Virus record (IMG/VR): IMGVR_UViG_3300010885_003155
Location: 1 to 50,323 of that record
Reading direction: 5' to 3' (one strand)
Source of the DNA: a virus
DNA: 50,323 nucleotides
Part shown: positions 23,390 to 33,800 of the stretch, one piece after another
Numbering within the stretch: the first letter of the stretch is position 1
How the letters are laid out: the number at the start of each line of letters is the position of its first letter
Notes under the pieces: model-generated
What the model was told of the DNA's origin: nothing
What the model saw: only the letters and a program-made list of their open reading frames with translations
Databases searched by the model: none
Position numbers and translations under genes: made by a program

Positions 23390-23946
23390 TGACCCTACCT
23401 ACTAGCGGCGCACTTGCTTTTAGTAACATCCAAACAGAGTTTGGTGGGGCAAACCCTATTGCTCTGAGTGAGTATTATGCTGGTGGTGCTTATGTTCCTG
23501 CTGGTACTTCGGGTACGAACGGTGCTGTTCCTGCAAGTGGCGCAATTAGTGTTAGTAAATTCTATGGTACAAGCCAAACCGTTGTTAACTTTAATGACGT
23601 TACTGTATATGCTATTGTTATTGGTGGTCCCGCTTCTGCTTCTTATAAAGTAGACACAAATGGTTCTGACTATAGAGGCGACGGTGGGGTTTATACCGTA
23701 AATAGTCAATGGGTTACACCAGCAGCACAGGGTGGAAACTACGAAGTTTATGCGTCTATTGTTTCCGGAACATTAACATCTGGTACCACAGGATCATGGG
23801 TTGCCACATCTGGTTCTCCTCTCTGGGTTAAAACAAGGATATTTAACGGCGTTGATAGCGTAAGCCTATCTATGCAAGTTCGCCGTGCGGGTTACACAAC
23901 GGTCCTTGATACGTGGAATGTGTCCCTAACCGCTGAGAATGGATAA
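23389..23946 (+). CDS. Fibre-type protein with conserved N-terminal module
   Basis: 185 residues, sharing a base with the S74 fibre stop. The first ~65 residues (SGALAFSNIQTEFGGANPIA, then SEYYAGGAYVP and SGAISVSKFYG) form a module very common at the N-termini of phage fibres and tail proteins. The rest is a beta-rich domain (about 66-185), Ser/Thr/Val rich, which may be a small receptor-binding head. It lacks repeats. It is the last of the fibre-type genes before the tail nozzle. Confidence 0.75.
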   Translation: MTLPTSGALAFSNIQTEFGGANPIALSEYYAGGAYVPAGTSGTNGAVPASGAISVSKFYGTSQTVVNFNDVTVYAIVIGGPASASYKVDTNGSDYRGDGGVYTVNSQWVTPAAQGGNYEVYASIVSGTLTSGTTGSWVATSGSPLWVKTRIFNGVDSVSLSMQVRRAGYTTVLDTWNVSLTAENG

Positions 23947-23951
23947 ACCTA

Positions 23952-25877
23952 GTGGCTTTTATCAAGCTTCAATTTCGCCCCGGCGTTAACCGCGACCAGA
24001 CTGACTACACTGGTGAGGGCGGCTGGTATGCGTGCGACAAAATTAGGTTTCGCTCTGGCTACCCCGAGAAAATTGGCGGTTGGACAAAATCATCCTCTAC
24101 AACATTTTACGGTACCTGCCGTCAGATGTGGAGTTGGATCACCACGTTTAACGATGACTTCCTTGGACTAGGCACAAACCTTAAGCTCTACATCCAGAAC
24201 GGTCCCGGCGGCGACTTCTCAGATATCACCCCTCTGCGCCTCGTCAACCCAACCTACACTGGGGCCAATACCACTAACTCAATCTACACCACTAACGGGT
24301 CAAACACTGTGTGTGTCACCCTTGCCGTAGACCCTAGCGGAATTGTCGATAACTTCTTCGATATCTCTGGTGCTGCAACAGTGGGCGGTATTCCTGCCTC
24401 TGAGCTTAACGGTACTCATCAGATTGTCACAGCAGGCACGCCTGCCAATTCCGTTACCTTTACTACGACCACTACTGCTACTTCAACAGTGGCTGGTGGT
24501 GGCGGCGCTGGGATCACGGTCAGCTTTGAGATTACTGTTGGGTACGCTAGTGCTACTCTGGGCTATGGCTGGGGTACAGGTGCATGGGGGCATGACAGCT
24601 GGGGTTCTAGCTCATCTGTGCCTATCTACTTGCCGCAGCGTGACTGGTGGCTAGACAACTTTGACAACGACCTTGTAGCTAACATCCGCAACGGTGCGCC
24701 ATATTACTGGGAGCGGGGGGCTACAAGTAGCCCTGTCACTGCGCTTGCTACGCGAGCTATTACGCTACAGGCATACGCTACTAGCCAAAGCTATAGCGCA
24801 AACGATGTCCCTATACAGGTTATGCAGCTGCTAATCTCGCAACAGGATAAACACCTGCTAGCCTTTGGGGCAGTGCCTTATGGTAGCACAAGCACGACTG
24901 ACTTTGATCCTCTCCTTATTCGTTGGGCATCGCAGGATAGCCCCGGTGAATGGGGGCCAACTGTTACCAACAGTGCCGGTTTCCTACGTGTGTCTAGGGG
25001 TTCGCGTATCGTGCGTGCTCTCTCAACCCGGCAAGAAATCTTGGTTTGGACTGATAGCAACCTCTATGCGCTGCAGTTCCTTGGAACGACTGATGTCTTT
25101 GGCTTGCAGGAGTACGCAGACAACATCTCTATCGCCTCTCCCCGGTCTATGGTGACCGCCGCCAACATCGTCTACTGGATGGGGCAGGATAAGTTCTACG
25201 CTTACACAGGCCGCGTGGAGACGCTACCGTGCACCTTGCGCAACCACGTTTTCATGAACATCAACTTCTCCCAGTCTGATCAGATCATCTGCGGGACCAA
25301 TGAGCAGTGGAACGAGGTTTGGTGGTTCTACCCCACCGCAGACTCCGCATGGAACAATGCCTATGTCGTGTACAACTACCTCGATAAGGTTTGGTACTAT
25401 GGCACTATCGAGCGTACGGCTTGGCTTGATACCCCACTACGTCACTTCCCACAGGCAGCAGATACAGCAGAAAACTCCACGTCGGGTTATGTTTATAACC
25501 ACGAAGATGGTGTTAACGACGACGCTATAGCTATGGAAGCTTACATCCAATCAAATGACTTTGACCTCGATGACGGTGAGCAGTTCATGCTCTCACGGCG
25601 TATCATCCCTGACATTGACTTTGCCGGGTCTGATACTTCACCTACTCCTGAAGTGACGCTAGAAATCAAGAGCCGCAATTTCCCGGGCAATGCGTTCAAC
25701 ACTAATACGGACGACACGGCGAAGGTAACCCAGACTTCAGTCGGTGCCTATACAGGGCAGGTCTTCATGCGTATCCGTGCACGTCAGATGGCGTTTAAGA
25801 TTATCTCAGATCAGCTAGGCACCCAGTGGCAGCTTGGCTCGCCGCGCCTTGATGTTCGACCAGATGGGAAACGCTAA
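23952..25877 (+). CDS. Tail nozzle protein (P22 gp10 / tail tubular B-like)
   Basis: 641 residues from a GTG. A large beta-rich protein. The N-terminus (IKLQFRPGVNRDQTDYTGEG, 4-23), WYACDKIRFRSGYPEKIGGW, a central LLIRWASQDSPGEWGP segment and EVWWFYPTADSAW are features of the podovirus nozzle that closes the tail tip (gp10 of P22, gp12 of T7). Residues ~100-200 are an inserted Thr/Ser/Gly-rich domain with a DISGAATVGGIPASELNG motif, like the FCCH-type insert. It stabilises packaged DNA with the adaptors. The last base is shared with the next ATG. Confidence 0.78.
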   Translation: MAFIKLQFRPGVNRDQTDYTGEGGWYACDKIRFRSGYPEKIGGWTKSSSTTFYGTCRQMWSWITTFNDDFLGLGTNLKLYIQNGPGGDFSDITPLRLVNPTYTGANTTNSIYTTNGSNTVCVTLAVDPSGIVDNFFDISGAATVGGIPASELNGTHQIVTAGTPANSVTFTTTTTATSTVAGGGGAGITVSFEITVGYASATLGYGWGTGAWGHDSWGSSSSVPIYLPQRDWWLDNFDNDLVANIRNGAPYYWERGATSSPVTALATRAITLQAYATSQSYSANDVPIQVMQLLISQQDKHLLAFGAVPYGSTSTTDFDPLLIRWASQDSPGEWGPTVTNSAGFLRVSRGSRIVRALSTRQEILVWTDSNLYALQFLGTTDVFGLQEYADNISIASPRSMVTAANIVYWMGQDKFYAYTGRVETLPCTLRNHVFMNINFSQSDQIICGTNEQWNEVWWFYPTADSAWNNAYVVYNYLDKVWYYGTIERTAWLDTPLRHFPQAADTAENSTSGYVYNHEDGVNDDAIAMEAYIQSNDFDLDDGEQFMLSRRIIPDIDFAGSDTSPTPEVTLEIKSRNFPGNAFNTNTDDTAKVTQTSVGAYTGQVFMRIRARQMAFKIISDQLGTQWQLGSPRLDVRPDGKR

Positions 25878-26179
25878 TGGCTCTCGATAAGTTCAATGCA
25901 CCGCCGCTCCCTAACCCTCCGGGTGAATGGGATGCGCAGTATATGCGGCAGGTGTTGCGGGTAATTGAAATTTATTTTTCGCAGTTGGACTCCAACACTC
26001 CTAACCATGCCCAGAAGTACACGGCAGATACTTTTAACGGTATCTTCGCTGCCAAAAATGTTACCACAACAGCGAAGAACGCTCTTACTCCTAGCGCAGG
26101 TTGGGTTGTTTTTGACACCACACTGGGTAAGCTTTGCGTCTATAGCGGGTCTGCGTGGCAGACCGTGACTTCCGTCTAG
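25877..26179 (+). CDS. Small conserved tail-module protein
   Basis: 100 residues, overlapping the nozzle stop by one base. It starts with a Pro-rich NAPPLPNPPGEWD and a helix YMRQVLRVIEIYFSQLDSN (28-46), then a short beta region (VVFDTTLGKLCVYSGSAWQT). This pattern occurs in small proteins next to the nozzle gene in related phages, from memory. It could be a tail-tip or fibre-attachment protein. Function unknown. Confidence 0.7.
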   Translation: MALDKFNAPPLPNPPGEWDAQYMRQVLRVIEIYFSQLDSNTPNHAQKYTADTFNGIFAAKNVTTTAKNALTPSAGWVVFDTTLGKLCVYSGSAWQTVTSV

Positions 26180-26218
26180 GTTAGTAGTATAAACGCTTTG
26201 ACATTCTAAGGACCCGCC

Positions 26219-27751
26219 ATGCAGTCGTTTGACACTCCAATGCAGTCTAGCGAACCTCCTGTTTCTGAGGGCAACGGCGCAGGTCTAAACTCCTTAGCGC
26301 AGCATCTGCAGTCGCATGGGCGTGGCGAAGACTCGATGCTCATCCACATGACCCCCGGTGAGGTCAATGGATTGCAGGCTCTTGCTGTAGCGCATGGTGG
26401 TTCGCTAACGATTAACCCGCATACTGGCCTGCCTGAAGCTGGTTGGTTGAGCAAGTTGCTCCCAACGCTTATTGGCCTTGGCTTGAACTTCTTCCTGCCC
26501 GGTGTTGGTAGCGCTATTGGCGCTGCGCTCGGCGGTATCGGTGCAACAGCTGGTACTGCAATAGCCGTAGGCGCAGGTACAGCCCTAGCTACAGGTGACC
26601 TAAAACAAGGGTTTATGGCTGGCCTCGGCGCGTACGGCGGTGCTTCACTGGCTGGTGGTCTTAAAGCTGTTGCTGCTGGCGCTGCCGCACCTATTGCTAC
26701 GGGAACAGCAACTGGTAATGCGTTTGTTGCTAACCAAGCTAATCAGGCAATGTTGGCTGGCGGTACTGGGATCGGTAGTGCAGTTGATGCGGGTACTGCT
26801 GTCACTAATGCAGCAAAATATGCCGTACCCAATACAGTTACTAATGTAGCAAAAACAGGAATTCCGGGTTTTATGCAGGGCTTCTCTAATGCTGCCCAAG
26901 GTCTTCCTGCTACCGGCGGTATCGCACCTACTGGTCTTAATGCTATCGCTGCTAAAGCTGCTGTTCCTTTGGCTATGTCTGGTTTGACAGGTGCACTTAC
27001 CCCACCAATGACGGGCGTTAAAGACCCACAGACGGGGGCAATCAATAATGCCTACCAAGGGCCTTATTACAATGAAGAACGTAATGTTATCGCTAACCCA
27101 ACGTCTGAAGAGCTTAAGTCTCCTGCTTCTTCAGGCGAACGTAAGTGGTTTGATAAGTCTGTCCCAGCTGTGTTTAACATGCAGGGGCAAATGGTTCGTC
27201 CGGGGTCCGATACTGCTGCGGGTACACCGATTATGATGCCAGTGCTAAACCCAAAGGCTAAGAAGGGTGAGCCAATGTTTACGTTCACTCCTCAGCCTTG
27301 GAAAGGTAATACCTACGCTCAAACACCAGAGCAGCAGCAGCAATCTGAATTGCAGATGATGATTGACCAGCAGCAGCGCGGCTACGCCGAAGGCGGTATG
27401 GTCCATATGAGTGCTGGCTCGTTCGTCATGCCTGCCCGAGAGACTGCTGAGTTTGGTAATGGAAGCACGGATGCTGGACAGCAGGCTCTCTCTGGTCTTG
27501 GTGGTATTCCTATTCGGGGTATGGGTAACGGCACGAGCGATGATATCCCTGCTAGTATCGGTGGGCAGGGAGCGCGTGTTGCAAACGGTGAAGTTCACTT
27601 CCCCCCTGAAGCTGTCCGCCGTATTGGTCGGGGTAGCGAGCAGCGTGGTACAAACAAGCTATACGCAATGATGAAACAGGCAGAGCAGTCGCGCAAGCAA
27701 GTGGCGCGTGGCGGTAATGCTAAGGGTCTTCGCGGCCTGCAAGCGGTCTAG
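26219..27751 (+). CDS. Virion protein with glycine-zipper region and AEGGMV motif
   Basis: 510 residues, with a modest AAGGA site. It has an acidic/polar N-terminus (1-60), a Gly/Ala-rich hydrophobic region (about 75-165) of glycine-zipper type that could insert in a membrane, and a polar Gly/Pro middle. The C-terminus contains YAEGGMVHMSAGSFVMPARE (about 390-409) and IGGQGARVANGEVHFPP, ending in a basic helix. The glycine-zipper suggests an ejected or membrane-interacting virion protein. The AEGG motif also occurs in 29482. Confidence 0.7.
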   Translation: MQSFDTPMQSSEPPVSEGNGAGLNSLAQHLQSHGRGEDSMLIHMTPGEVNGLQALAVAHGGSLTINPHTGLPEAGWLSKLLPTLIGLGLNFFLPGVGSAIGAALGGIGATAGTAIAVGAGTALATGDLKQGFMAGLGAYGGASLAGGLKAVAAGAAAPIATGTATGNAFVANQANQAMLAGGTGIGSAVDAGTAVTNAAKYAVPNTVTNVAKTGIPGFMQGFSNAAQGLPATGGIAPTGLNAIAAKAAVPLAMSGLTGALTPPMTGVKDPQTGAINNAYQGPYYNEERNVIANPTSEELKSPASSGERKWFDKSVPAVFNMQGQMVRPGSDTAAGTPIMMPVLNPKAKKGEPMFTFTPQPWKGNTYAQTPEQQQQSELQMMIDQQQRGYAEGGMVHMSAGSFVMPARETAEFGNGSTDAGQQALSGLGGIPIRGMGNGTSDDIPASIGGQGARVANGEVHFPPEAVRRIGRGSEQRGTNKLYAMMKQAEQSRKQVARGGNAKGLRGLQAV

Positions 27752-27778
27752 GCATTAGGTAAGGGCTAGGTAACGGCA

Positions 27779-29476
27779 ATGGGCACTTCAACTTCATACG
27801 TCAATCAGACTACGACGAACTTACCGACGTATGCTGAGCCTTATTATAACGACCTCATGCAGAGGGCGCAGGCGAACCTGACGCAGGGTTATACAGAATA
27901 CCCGGGACAACGTATTGCTGACTTCACGGCTGAGCAACAAAAAGTCCAACAGGATATTCTGAACCAACAGACCCCGGGTCAGTTTGGCGCGGGTTCGCAG
28001 CTTGCCGCTGCTTCAGGTCTTGGTGCGCTTAATGCAGGTCGGTATACTCCCGGCCAGTTCAATGCCCAACAGATTGGCCAACCAAACCTAAACCAGTACT
28101 CTATGTCCGGTCCCGCTAATGTACAGGGGGTGTCTCAAAGCGCACCTATGATGGGTGCCGCGCAGACAAACTATAACCCAAGCCTAAACTATTTCCAGAT
28201 GCAGCAGCCGCGTGATGTGCAGGGTAATAATGTGCAAGCGAAGGATATGCAGGCTGCGCAGACGGACTATAATCCTACGCTCAACTACTACCAGATGTCG
28301 GGTCCGGGGACCTTTGGGTCTACTCAGGCTCAGCAATTCATGTCTCCGTACATGCAGAACGTGGTTGATGTTCAAAAGAACGAAGCTATCCGTGATGCAC
28401 AGAAGGGACAACTTGCCCAAAACCTTGGCTCCGTGCGTCAGGGGACCTATGGCGGTGCCCGCCAGCTTCTTGCTCAGACAGAAAATCAACGCAATCTTGA
28501 TACCCAACTTGGGAACATCCAAGCGCAAGGGTCACAACAAGCGTTCCAGAATGCCCAGCAACAGTTCAATACTGAGCAGGGGCTGCAGCAGCAGGCGGGA
28601 CAACAGAACCTTGCGGCTAATCTTGGTGTACAGCAGCTTGGTACCCAGACGAACACACAGACTGCATTAGCTAACTTGTCAAACGAACAGCAGGCGCGGG
28701 TTAACAATCAGGCGCAGCAGTTCCAAGCTCAGGGTATGAATGCCCAACAGGCGCTACAGGCTGCATTAGCTAATCAGCAAGCAGGTCTGACTACAGGCCA
28801 GCAGAACCTTAACGCTAATCTGCAAACCCAAGGACTTCAAACCCAGACAGGTCTTCAAACTTCGCTGGCTAATCTTTCGTCTCAGCAGCAAGCTAACGTC
28901 CAGAACCAAGCATCGCAACTGCAGACCCAAGGGCTTAATGCCCAACAGGCTATGCAGGCGGCTCTTGCCAACCAGCAGATGGGCTTCAACACGGGCCAGC
29001 AGAACCTTAACGCTGCCCTACAGACGCAGCAGCTTGGTACTCAAACTGGCCTTCAAGCGATGATGGCTAACCAGCAGTACAATATGCAGGGTCAGCAGCT
29101 GGGTGAGCAGTCGCGTCAGTTTGGTGCGCAGCAGGGGCTTGCTGGCTTACAGCAGGCTAACCAGTCGGCTCAGACGCTTGGAAACCTTGGCGCTATGCAG
29201 CAGCAGGGCAATCAGGCCATGTACAACCAGCAACAGGGTACGGCGGCTCAGCAGCAAGCGCTACAACAGCAGACAATGACGCAGCAGTATCAGGACTTCC
29301 TGAACCAGCGTGACTACTATAACAATCAGTTGCAGAACTACAGCAGCCTGCTGCATGGTGTGCCAGTGCAACCGAACACAACTTCGACACAGACAGCACC
29401 TCAGCCGGGGCTTGCTTCTCAGCTTGTTGGCGCGGGTCTTGGTGCTGCTGGCATTTACAATACCTTTAAGGGATAA
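27779..29476 (+). CDS. Gln-rich internal virion protein
   Basis: 565 residues with an AACGGCA lead, preceded by GGGCTAGG. The N-terminal ~120 residues are polar with YAEPYYNDLMQRAQANLTQG. Residues ~185-210 contain QQFMSPYMQNVVDVQKNEA. From about 297 to 428 there are two 66-residue repeats, Gln/Asn/Ala/Leu-rich and helix-like (28667-29062). Low charge and high Gln (about a quarter) suggest a long helical or coiled protein in the virion, such as an ejected core protein. It ends in a Gly/Ala hydrophobic patch. No enzyme motif. Confidence 0.7.
   Translation: MGTSTSYVNQTTTNLPTYAEPYYNDLMQRAQANLTQGYTEYPGQRIADFTAEQQKVQQDILNQQTPGQFGAGSQLAAASGLGALNAGRYTPGQFNAQQIGQPNLNQYSMSGPANVQGVSQSAPMMGAAQTNYNPSLNYFQMQQPRDVQGNNVQAKDMQAAQTDYNPTLNYYQMSGPGTFGSTQAQQFMSPYMQNVVDVQKNEAIRDAQKGQLAQNLGSVRQGTYGGARQLLAQTENQRNLDTQLGNIQAQGSQQAFQNAQQQFNTEQGLQQQAGQQNLAANLGVQQLGTQTNTQTALANLSNEQQARVNNQAQQFQAQGMNAQQALQAALANQQAGLTTGQQNLNANLQTQGLQTQTGLQTSLANLSSQQQANVQNQASQLQTQGLNAQQAMQAALANQQMGFNTGQQNLNAALQTQQLGTQTGLQAMMANQQYNMQGQQLGEQSRQFGAQQGLAGLQQANQSAQTLGNLGAMQQQGNQAMYNQQQGTAAQQQALQQQTMTQQYQDFLNQRDYYNNQLQNYSSLLHGVPVQPNTTSTQTAPQPGLASQLVGAGLGAAGIYNTFKG
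28667..29062 (+). repeat. Two 198-bp coding repeats (66 aa each)
   Basis: Copies at 28667-28864 and 28865-29062 encode LANLS-x-x-QQA...NAQQA-x-QAALANQQ...GQQNLNA segments. They are similar at the protein level and moderately at the DNA level; a third partial copy follows (MANQQ). They are Gln-rich helices in the 27779 protein. Confidence 0.8.
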
Positions 29477-29481
29477 ATTAG

Positions 29482-30852
29482 GTGGAAACTAAGCCATTTA
29501 GCATTCAGTCCCCCGAGGCTATTGCCAAGGACTACGGCGGCAACAAACAGAAGATTGCTCAAGCCATGCAGATGGGGATTATTGACCCTACTGCGGGTAC
29601 GTTGGCTGGTATGTTCATTGACCGGATGCGTGCAGCTGCGCAGCAGGAACAGGCACCTCAGCAGACTGTTGCTCAGCAGGTTATGGCCCCTCAGCCTCCA
29701 CCCGCTCCTCCTGCGCCGCCTGCTGGTCCTCCCGCAGGGCTTGGTGCTACGCCGCAAGCGGCACAGATGGGTCCACCACCCGAGATGGGTCAACCTAGCG
29801 CTCCACCTCCCGGCATGGCTGAGGGTGGCATGGTGCCTTCCTATATGGGCGGCGGCATTGCTGACTTGCCCGTCCCTAATGATATGTTCAACTCTGCCGC
29901 AGGCGATAGTGATAGTCAGCAGTATGCTGGTGGTGGGATTGTTGCATTTGCTCGTGGTGCAAATGGTGATCAGCAGGATGATGATACTGAAGAAACAACG
30001 GTAACTGCAGCACCTAAAGCTCCGCTTATGGCAACTACCTATGCAGTTCCTAATGTAATTAGTAATTATGCTGCAGACCCATCAAAAAATCTTGCCGCTA
30101 TTCAGGCGCTAGCTCCGCTTCAAACTAAGCAAGCAGACCGAGCTACAAAAGCCTATGAAGCAGAACTTACTCCTGAAAGCCTTAAGAAAGCTAAACGGGA
30201 TGATATGTGGATGGCGCTAGGACAGATTGGTGCGACGATGGCTACTACTCCGGGTAGCTTCTTGCAGGCTGCTGGTGCGGGAATTGGTAGCGCCCTTCCG
30301 GGTATCCGTGCTGCTGCTTCAGAACGTAAAGCTGATGAACGACTAATGTTAAAAAACCTTCAAGAGCAGGAAGGTCTTAGCAATAAGGATGCTAAAGAAG
30401 CTAGGACTCTCGCTATGGAAATGCAGAGCAAATATGCTTCGCTTGCGGACGCACTGCAGGACCGTGCCTTTAAGGATAAGTGGGAAAATATGAGCGATGA
30501 TGCTAAGCGCTACATCGCTAAACTTGAAACTGCAGCTACTATTCAAGGACATCAAATCGGTGCTGGTGCTACAGTAACGGCAGCTGGTCTTGGCCTTGAT
30601 CGTGAATATCAGCAGCAAAGAACTTCTATCCTTAAAATGGTAACAGAAGCAGCTGGTATAGGTGGTCCACTACATAAGGATTATCAAGTAGCTGTAAAAT
30701 TAGGTGGACCAGCTGCGGGCAACAAATTTATTAACGATAATGTTGATGCACTTACTGGTAAGGGTATGGGTACCACTCCAGCCGTACCTAGTGTACCAAG
30801 TATACCACCACCTCCTGCGGGAGCCGTTAGAGTTCGAAAAGCAGGAAGCTAA
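29482..30852 (+). CDS. Internal virion protein with AEGGMV and GGG motifs
   Basis: 456 residues from a GTG, with AGGGA upstream. The N-terminus SIQSPEAIAKDYGGNKQKIA (6-25) leads to an IIDPTAGTLAGMFIDRMRAA helix. A Pro/Ala/Gln region (about 55-115) is followed by AEGGMVPSYMGGGIADLPVP (113-132) and a GGGIVAFARGANG motif (about 152-164). The middle is helical, with a MATTPGSFLQAAGAGIGSAL segment (about 253-272). The C-terminal 200 residues are helical. Base composition becomes AT-richer toward the 3' end. It probably belongs to the ejected protein set. Confidence 0.7.
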   Translation: METKPFSIQSPEAIAKDYGGNKQKIAQAMQMGIIDPTAGTLAGMFIDRMRAAAQQEQAPQQTVAQQVMAPQPPPAPPAPPAGPPAGLGATPQAAQMGPPPEMGQPSAPPPGMAEGGMVPSYMGGGIADLPVPNDMFNSAAGDSDSQQYAGGGIVAFARGANGDQQDDDTEETTVTAAPKAPLMATTYAVPNVISNYAADPSKNLAAIQALAPLQTKQADRATKAYEAELTPESLKKAKRDDMWMALGQIGATMATTPGSFLQAAGAGIGSALPGIRAAASERKADERLMLKNLQEQEGLSNKDAKEARTLAMEMQSKYASLADALQDRAFKDKWENMSDDAKRYIAKLETAATIQGHQIGAGATVTAAGLGLDREYQQQRTSILKMVTEAAGIGGPLHKDYQVAVKLGGPAAGNKFINDNVDALTGKGMGTTPAVPSVPSIPPPPAGAVRVRKAGS

Positions 30853-30854
30853 AC

Positions 30855-33800
30855 GTGACTGAATATACGGTTAAAGTTGGCAATACTGAGTATGATGTAA
30901 CTGCCCCTGATGCCGATACAGCATGGCAGTGGGCATATATGACTCACCAACAGGAAGCCACTCCTGCTCCTACTCCTGCTCCTACTCCTGCTCCTACTGT
31001 TGAACCTGTTAAAACTGGGCAAGAGGATGAAGGCGGCTTTTTCCATGAGCTTGGTAAAGGTTTGCGAACTGGTATCAGCCAGATTGCCTCTACACCTGCG
31101 GCCTTTAAGCTACAGTTAGCTGCAACAGGTGAGCATGAAGTTGCTCATACGCTTAGTTTGTTCGACCAGATTGATGCTGGAAAATATAAACCCCAAGAAA
31201 CTATGTCTGCAGCACAAGCAGCAATGTTTGGGGGGGAGGCAAATACCGACCCAGCAGTTGCTACTGAGCGTGCAGCATATGAGTATGCAAAGGCATCCTC
31301 AGCGCAACGTAAAGCTATTCGCGAAACCTATGTAAACGCTAATACGCAAGGCATCAAAGACGTTCAGTCTGGCGTTGCTGCAGAAGCTACAGAAGCTGCA
31401 AAGATGGCTCCCTACCAACCACGCGTAGGAAGTTTTTCAAGTATCAAAAATCTCGGGGATGTTCGTGACTATCTTGGTGCTACCGTTGGTCAGGTCCTAC
31501 CACAAGCTGCAGCAGTTATGGGTACTGCTGCAATTACAAAATCCCCTGCTGCTACTGCCGCTATCAGTGGAGCGATGACCTATGGGTCAGAAACAGAGGA
31601 TCGTGTTCGTTTTATTCAAGATCAGGTAAAAGACCTACCCCCTGAAAAGCAAGCTATTGCGATTGCTGACTACTTACGTAAAACTAAAGATACCACAGCA
31701 ATGGTAGCTATTGCTTCTGGTGCGCTCGATCTTGCTGGTCCTACTGGTAGTATCCTTAAAAAAGCTTTTGCTAAGGAAGTAGGTGAAGAGGTTATCCATA
31801 AAACTGTTGGTGAAACAATTAAAGCCGGTCTTAAGGAAGCCCCTAAGGAAATTGGTGAAGAACTCCTAACTGGTGGTGCACAGGAAGCCGTTTCGATTGC
31901 TGGTGAACGTAATATTGGCGAACAAAAAGGCCCTGCACTAACTAACGCAAACTTTATGCGAGTGTTAGACTCCGCTATTGCTGAGGGTATTGGTGGTGCT
32001 GCGGGAACAGTAATTAATACAGGTGTAGAAACCGGTGAAACTGTACTAAGAAATAAAGAACAAGTACGACTTGATCGAGAGCTAGTACGGCAGGCTAAAG
32101 CTGCAGGTATTGATCTCGATAATAAATCAATCAAGGATACTTATAACGCTGCTGTAGCTAAATTTAAAGCCGAAGGGAACTCCGAGGACCAAGCACTTAT
32201 CCTAGCTAGCCGTGAGCTACCTCGTCTTATTGGTGTCACTCCTGAAAACCTTGGTGAGGTTCCCGGTAATGCGTCTGCAGCCCCTGCGCCTACAGTGCGC
32301 GTGGCTAATGTCAATCAGGCAGCTCCTCTCCCTGAGACCGTGCGTACGCCACTTCAAGAGGTTACCCCCGAAGCGCTTAATGCTGCTCTGCCAGCTATTG
32401 ATGCTGGGTTTGAAGAGTATGCAGACGAGTTCAACGATGCGTACGGGGTCACAGAGCTTACACCTGATGTTCGTCAAGCCGCTGCAAAGATGATCGTCGC
32501 GGAGCCTAACATCGCTCCATACGATGCGCTGCATAGCGTGCTTCAAAATGTTCAGCAGGCTGCGCCTACGGCTGCTCCTGTAGTAACTCCAGTTGACGTA
32601 CAGGCTACCCAGCCTGTCACGCAAGCCATCGAGCAGGCGACTGCACCGACTGGCTCTAACATCCCTTCGCTGGCTGAGGCCGCTGCGCGAGATACGGGTA
32701 TTGTTGAACCCCCTGCCCCCGCCACTGCCCTTGCTACCTCCGTACCACTTACAGTCACTAACGGTAACAAGATTAAGAAAGACCCTATCAGTGGTGCTGT
32801 GAACCATGTGGTTGACCTAAGTGATGGCACTACCGTCACCATGTACCGGGACACTGAGCAGTTTGGTAAGAGCAATCCTGTTTGGTATGTGGAAGACCCA
32901 CTTATTCCAAACACACCTGAAGGGCCTTACCAAGGCGGTATTGGCTCTACTAAACAAGAAGCACTGGCAAACGTAGCAAAATACGTAGAAAGAAACCGCC
33001 CACAGAAGATTGCCCCTACGGAAACGGTTGATCAGACTGCAGCAACCCAAGAAGAACCCGCGCCCGTAGAAGAGCAGGTGCAGGAAGAGCAGACCCCTAC
33101 TGAGCCTACAGCAGGTGAAGTGGCAAGGGAGCGTAACCTTGACCCGGGAATGTTTACTGAAGGCGTTCGTGACGTAGAGCGCGGTGCTGAACCGTTAGCT
33201 GATGAGCAAGTCCTTGATGCTGGAGGGCAAGAAGCCCTTGATGCCTATAAGGCCGGTATAGAGTACGCTACCCAGCAAGAGGCTACCAACGAAGAAGCCA
33301 CCGCCGAACCTGCGCCTCAGGAGCAGGAGCAGGAGCAACCTGCTAACCTACCCGCTGTTGTCCAAGAAACACCACAACCGTCGCGTAAAATGAAAGCGCG
33401 GATTATAGGTTTGAATGCTGTCTTTGATGATATTGCAGAGCAGTTTGATGCTGCCGCTACACGGGGTGATGTAAAGAAATTCATCGAAGGTCTAGTTAAA
33501 GACAAAACCATCGATGCAAGCGAAGCAGCTGAAATCCTTTATACGCTACAGGACCAAAGCGTGGGGGCACTTGATGCCGCTAAGGAAGACCTGCAGGGCC
33601 TAATCAGCACTGCCTACGAAGATCGTCTGAACAAAATCCAAAAAGAAGAAGCTCCCAGCCAGCGCTACCGCCGCGAAGGCACGGGGCAAGGGGTCACCAA
33701 GGAAGCCGTTCAGGATTACGTCAATGGCCTAATTGCGAACTGGAAGGCAAACCTCAACGTCAACGTCATCAACTCGATTGATGACCTTCCTGCTAATTTA

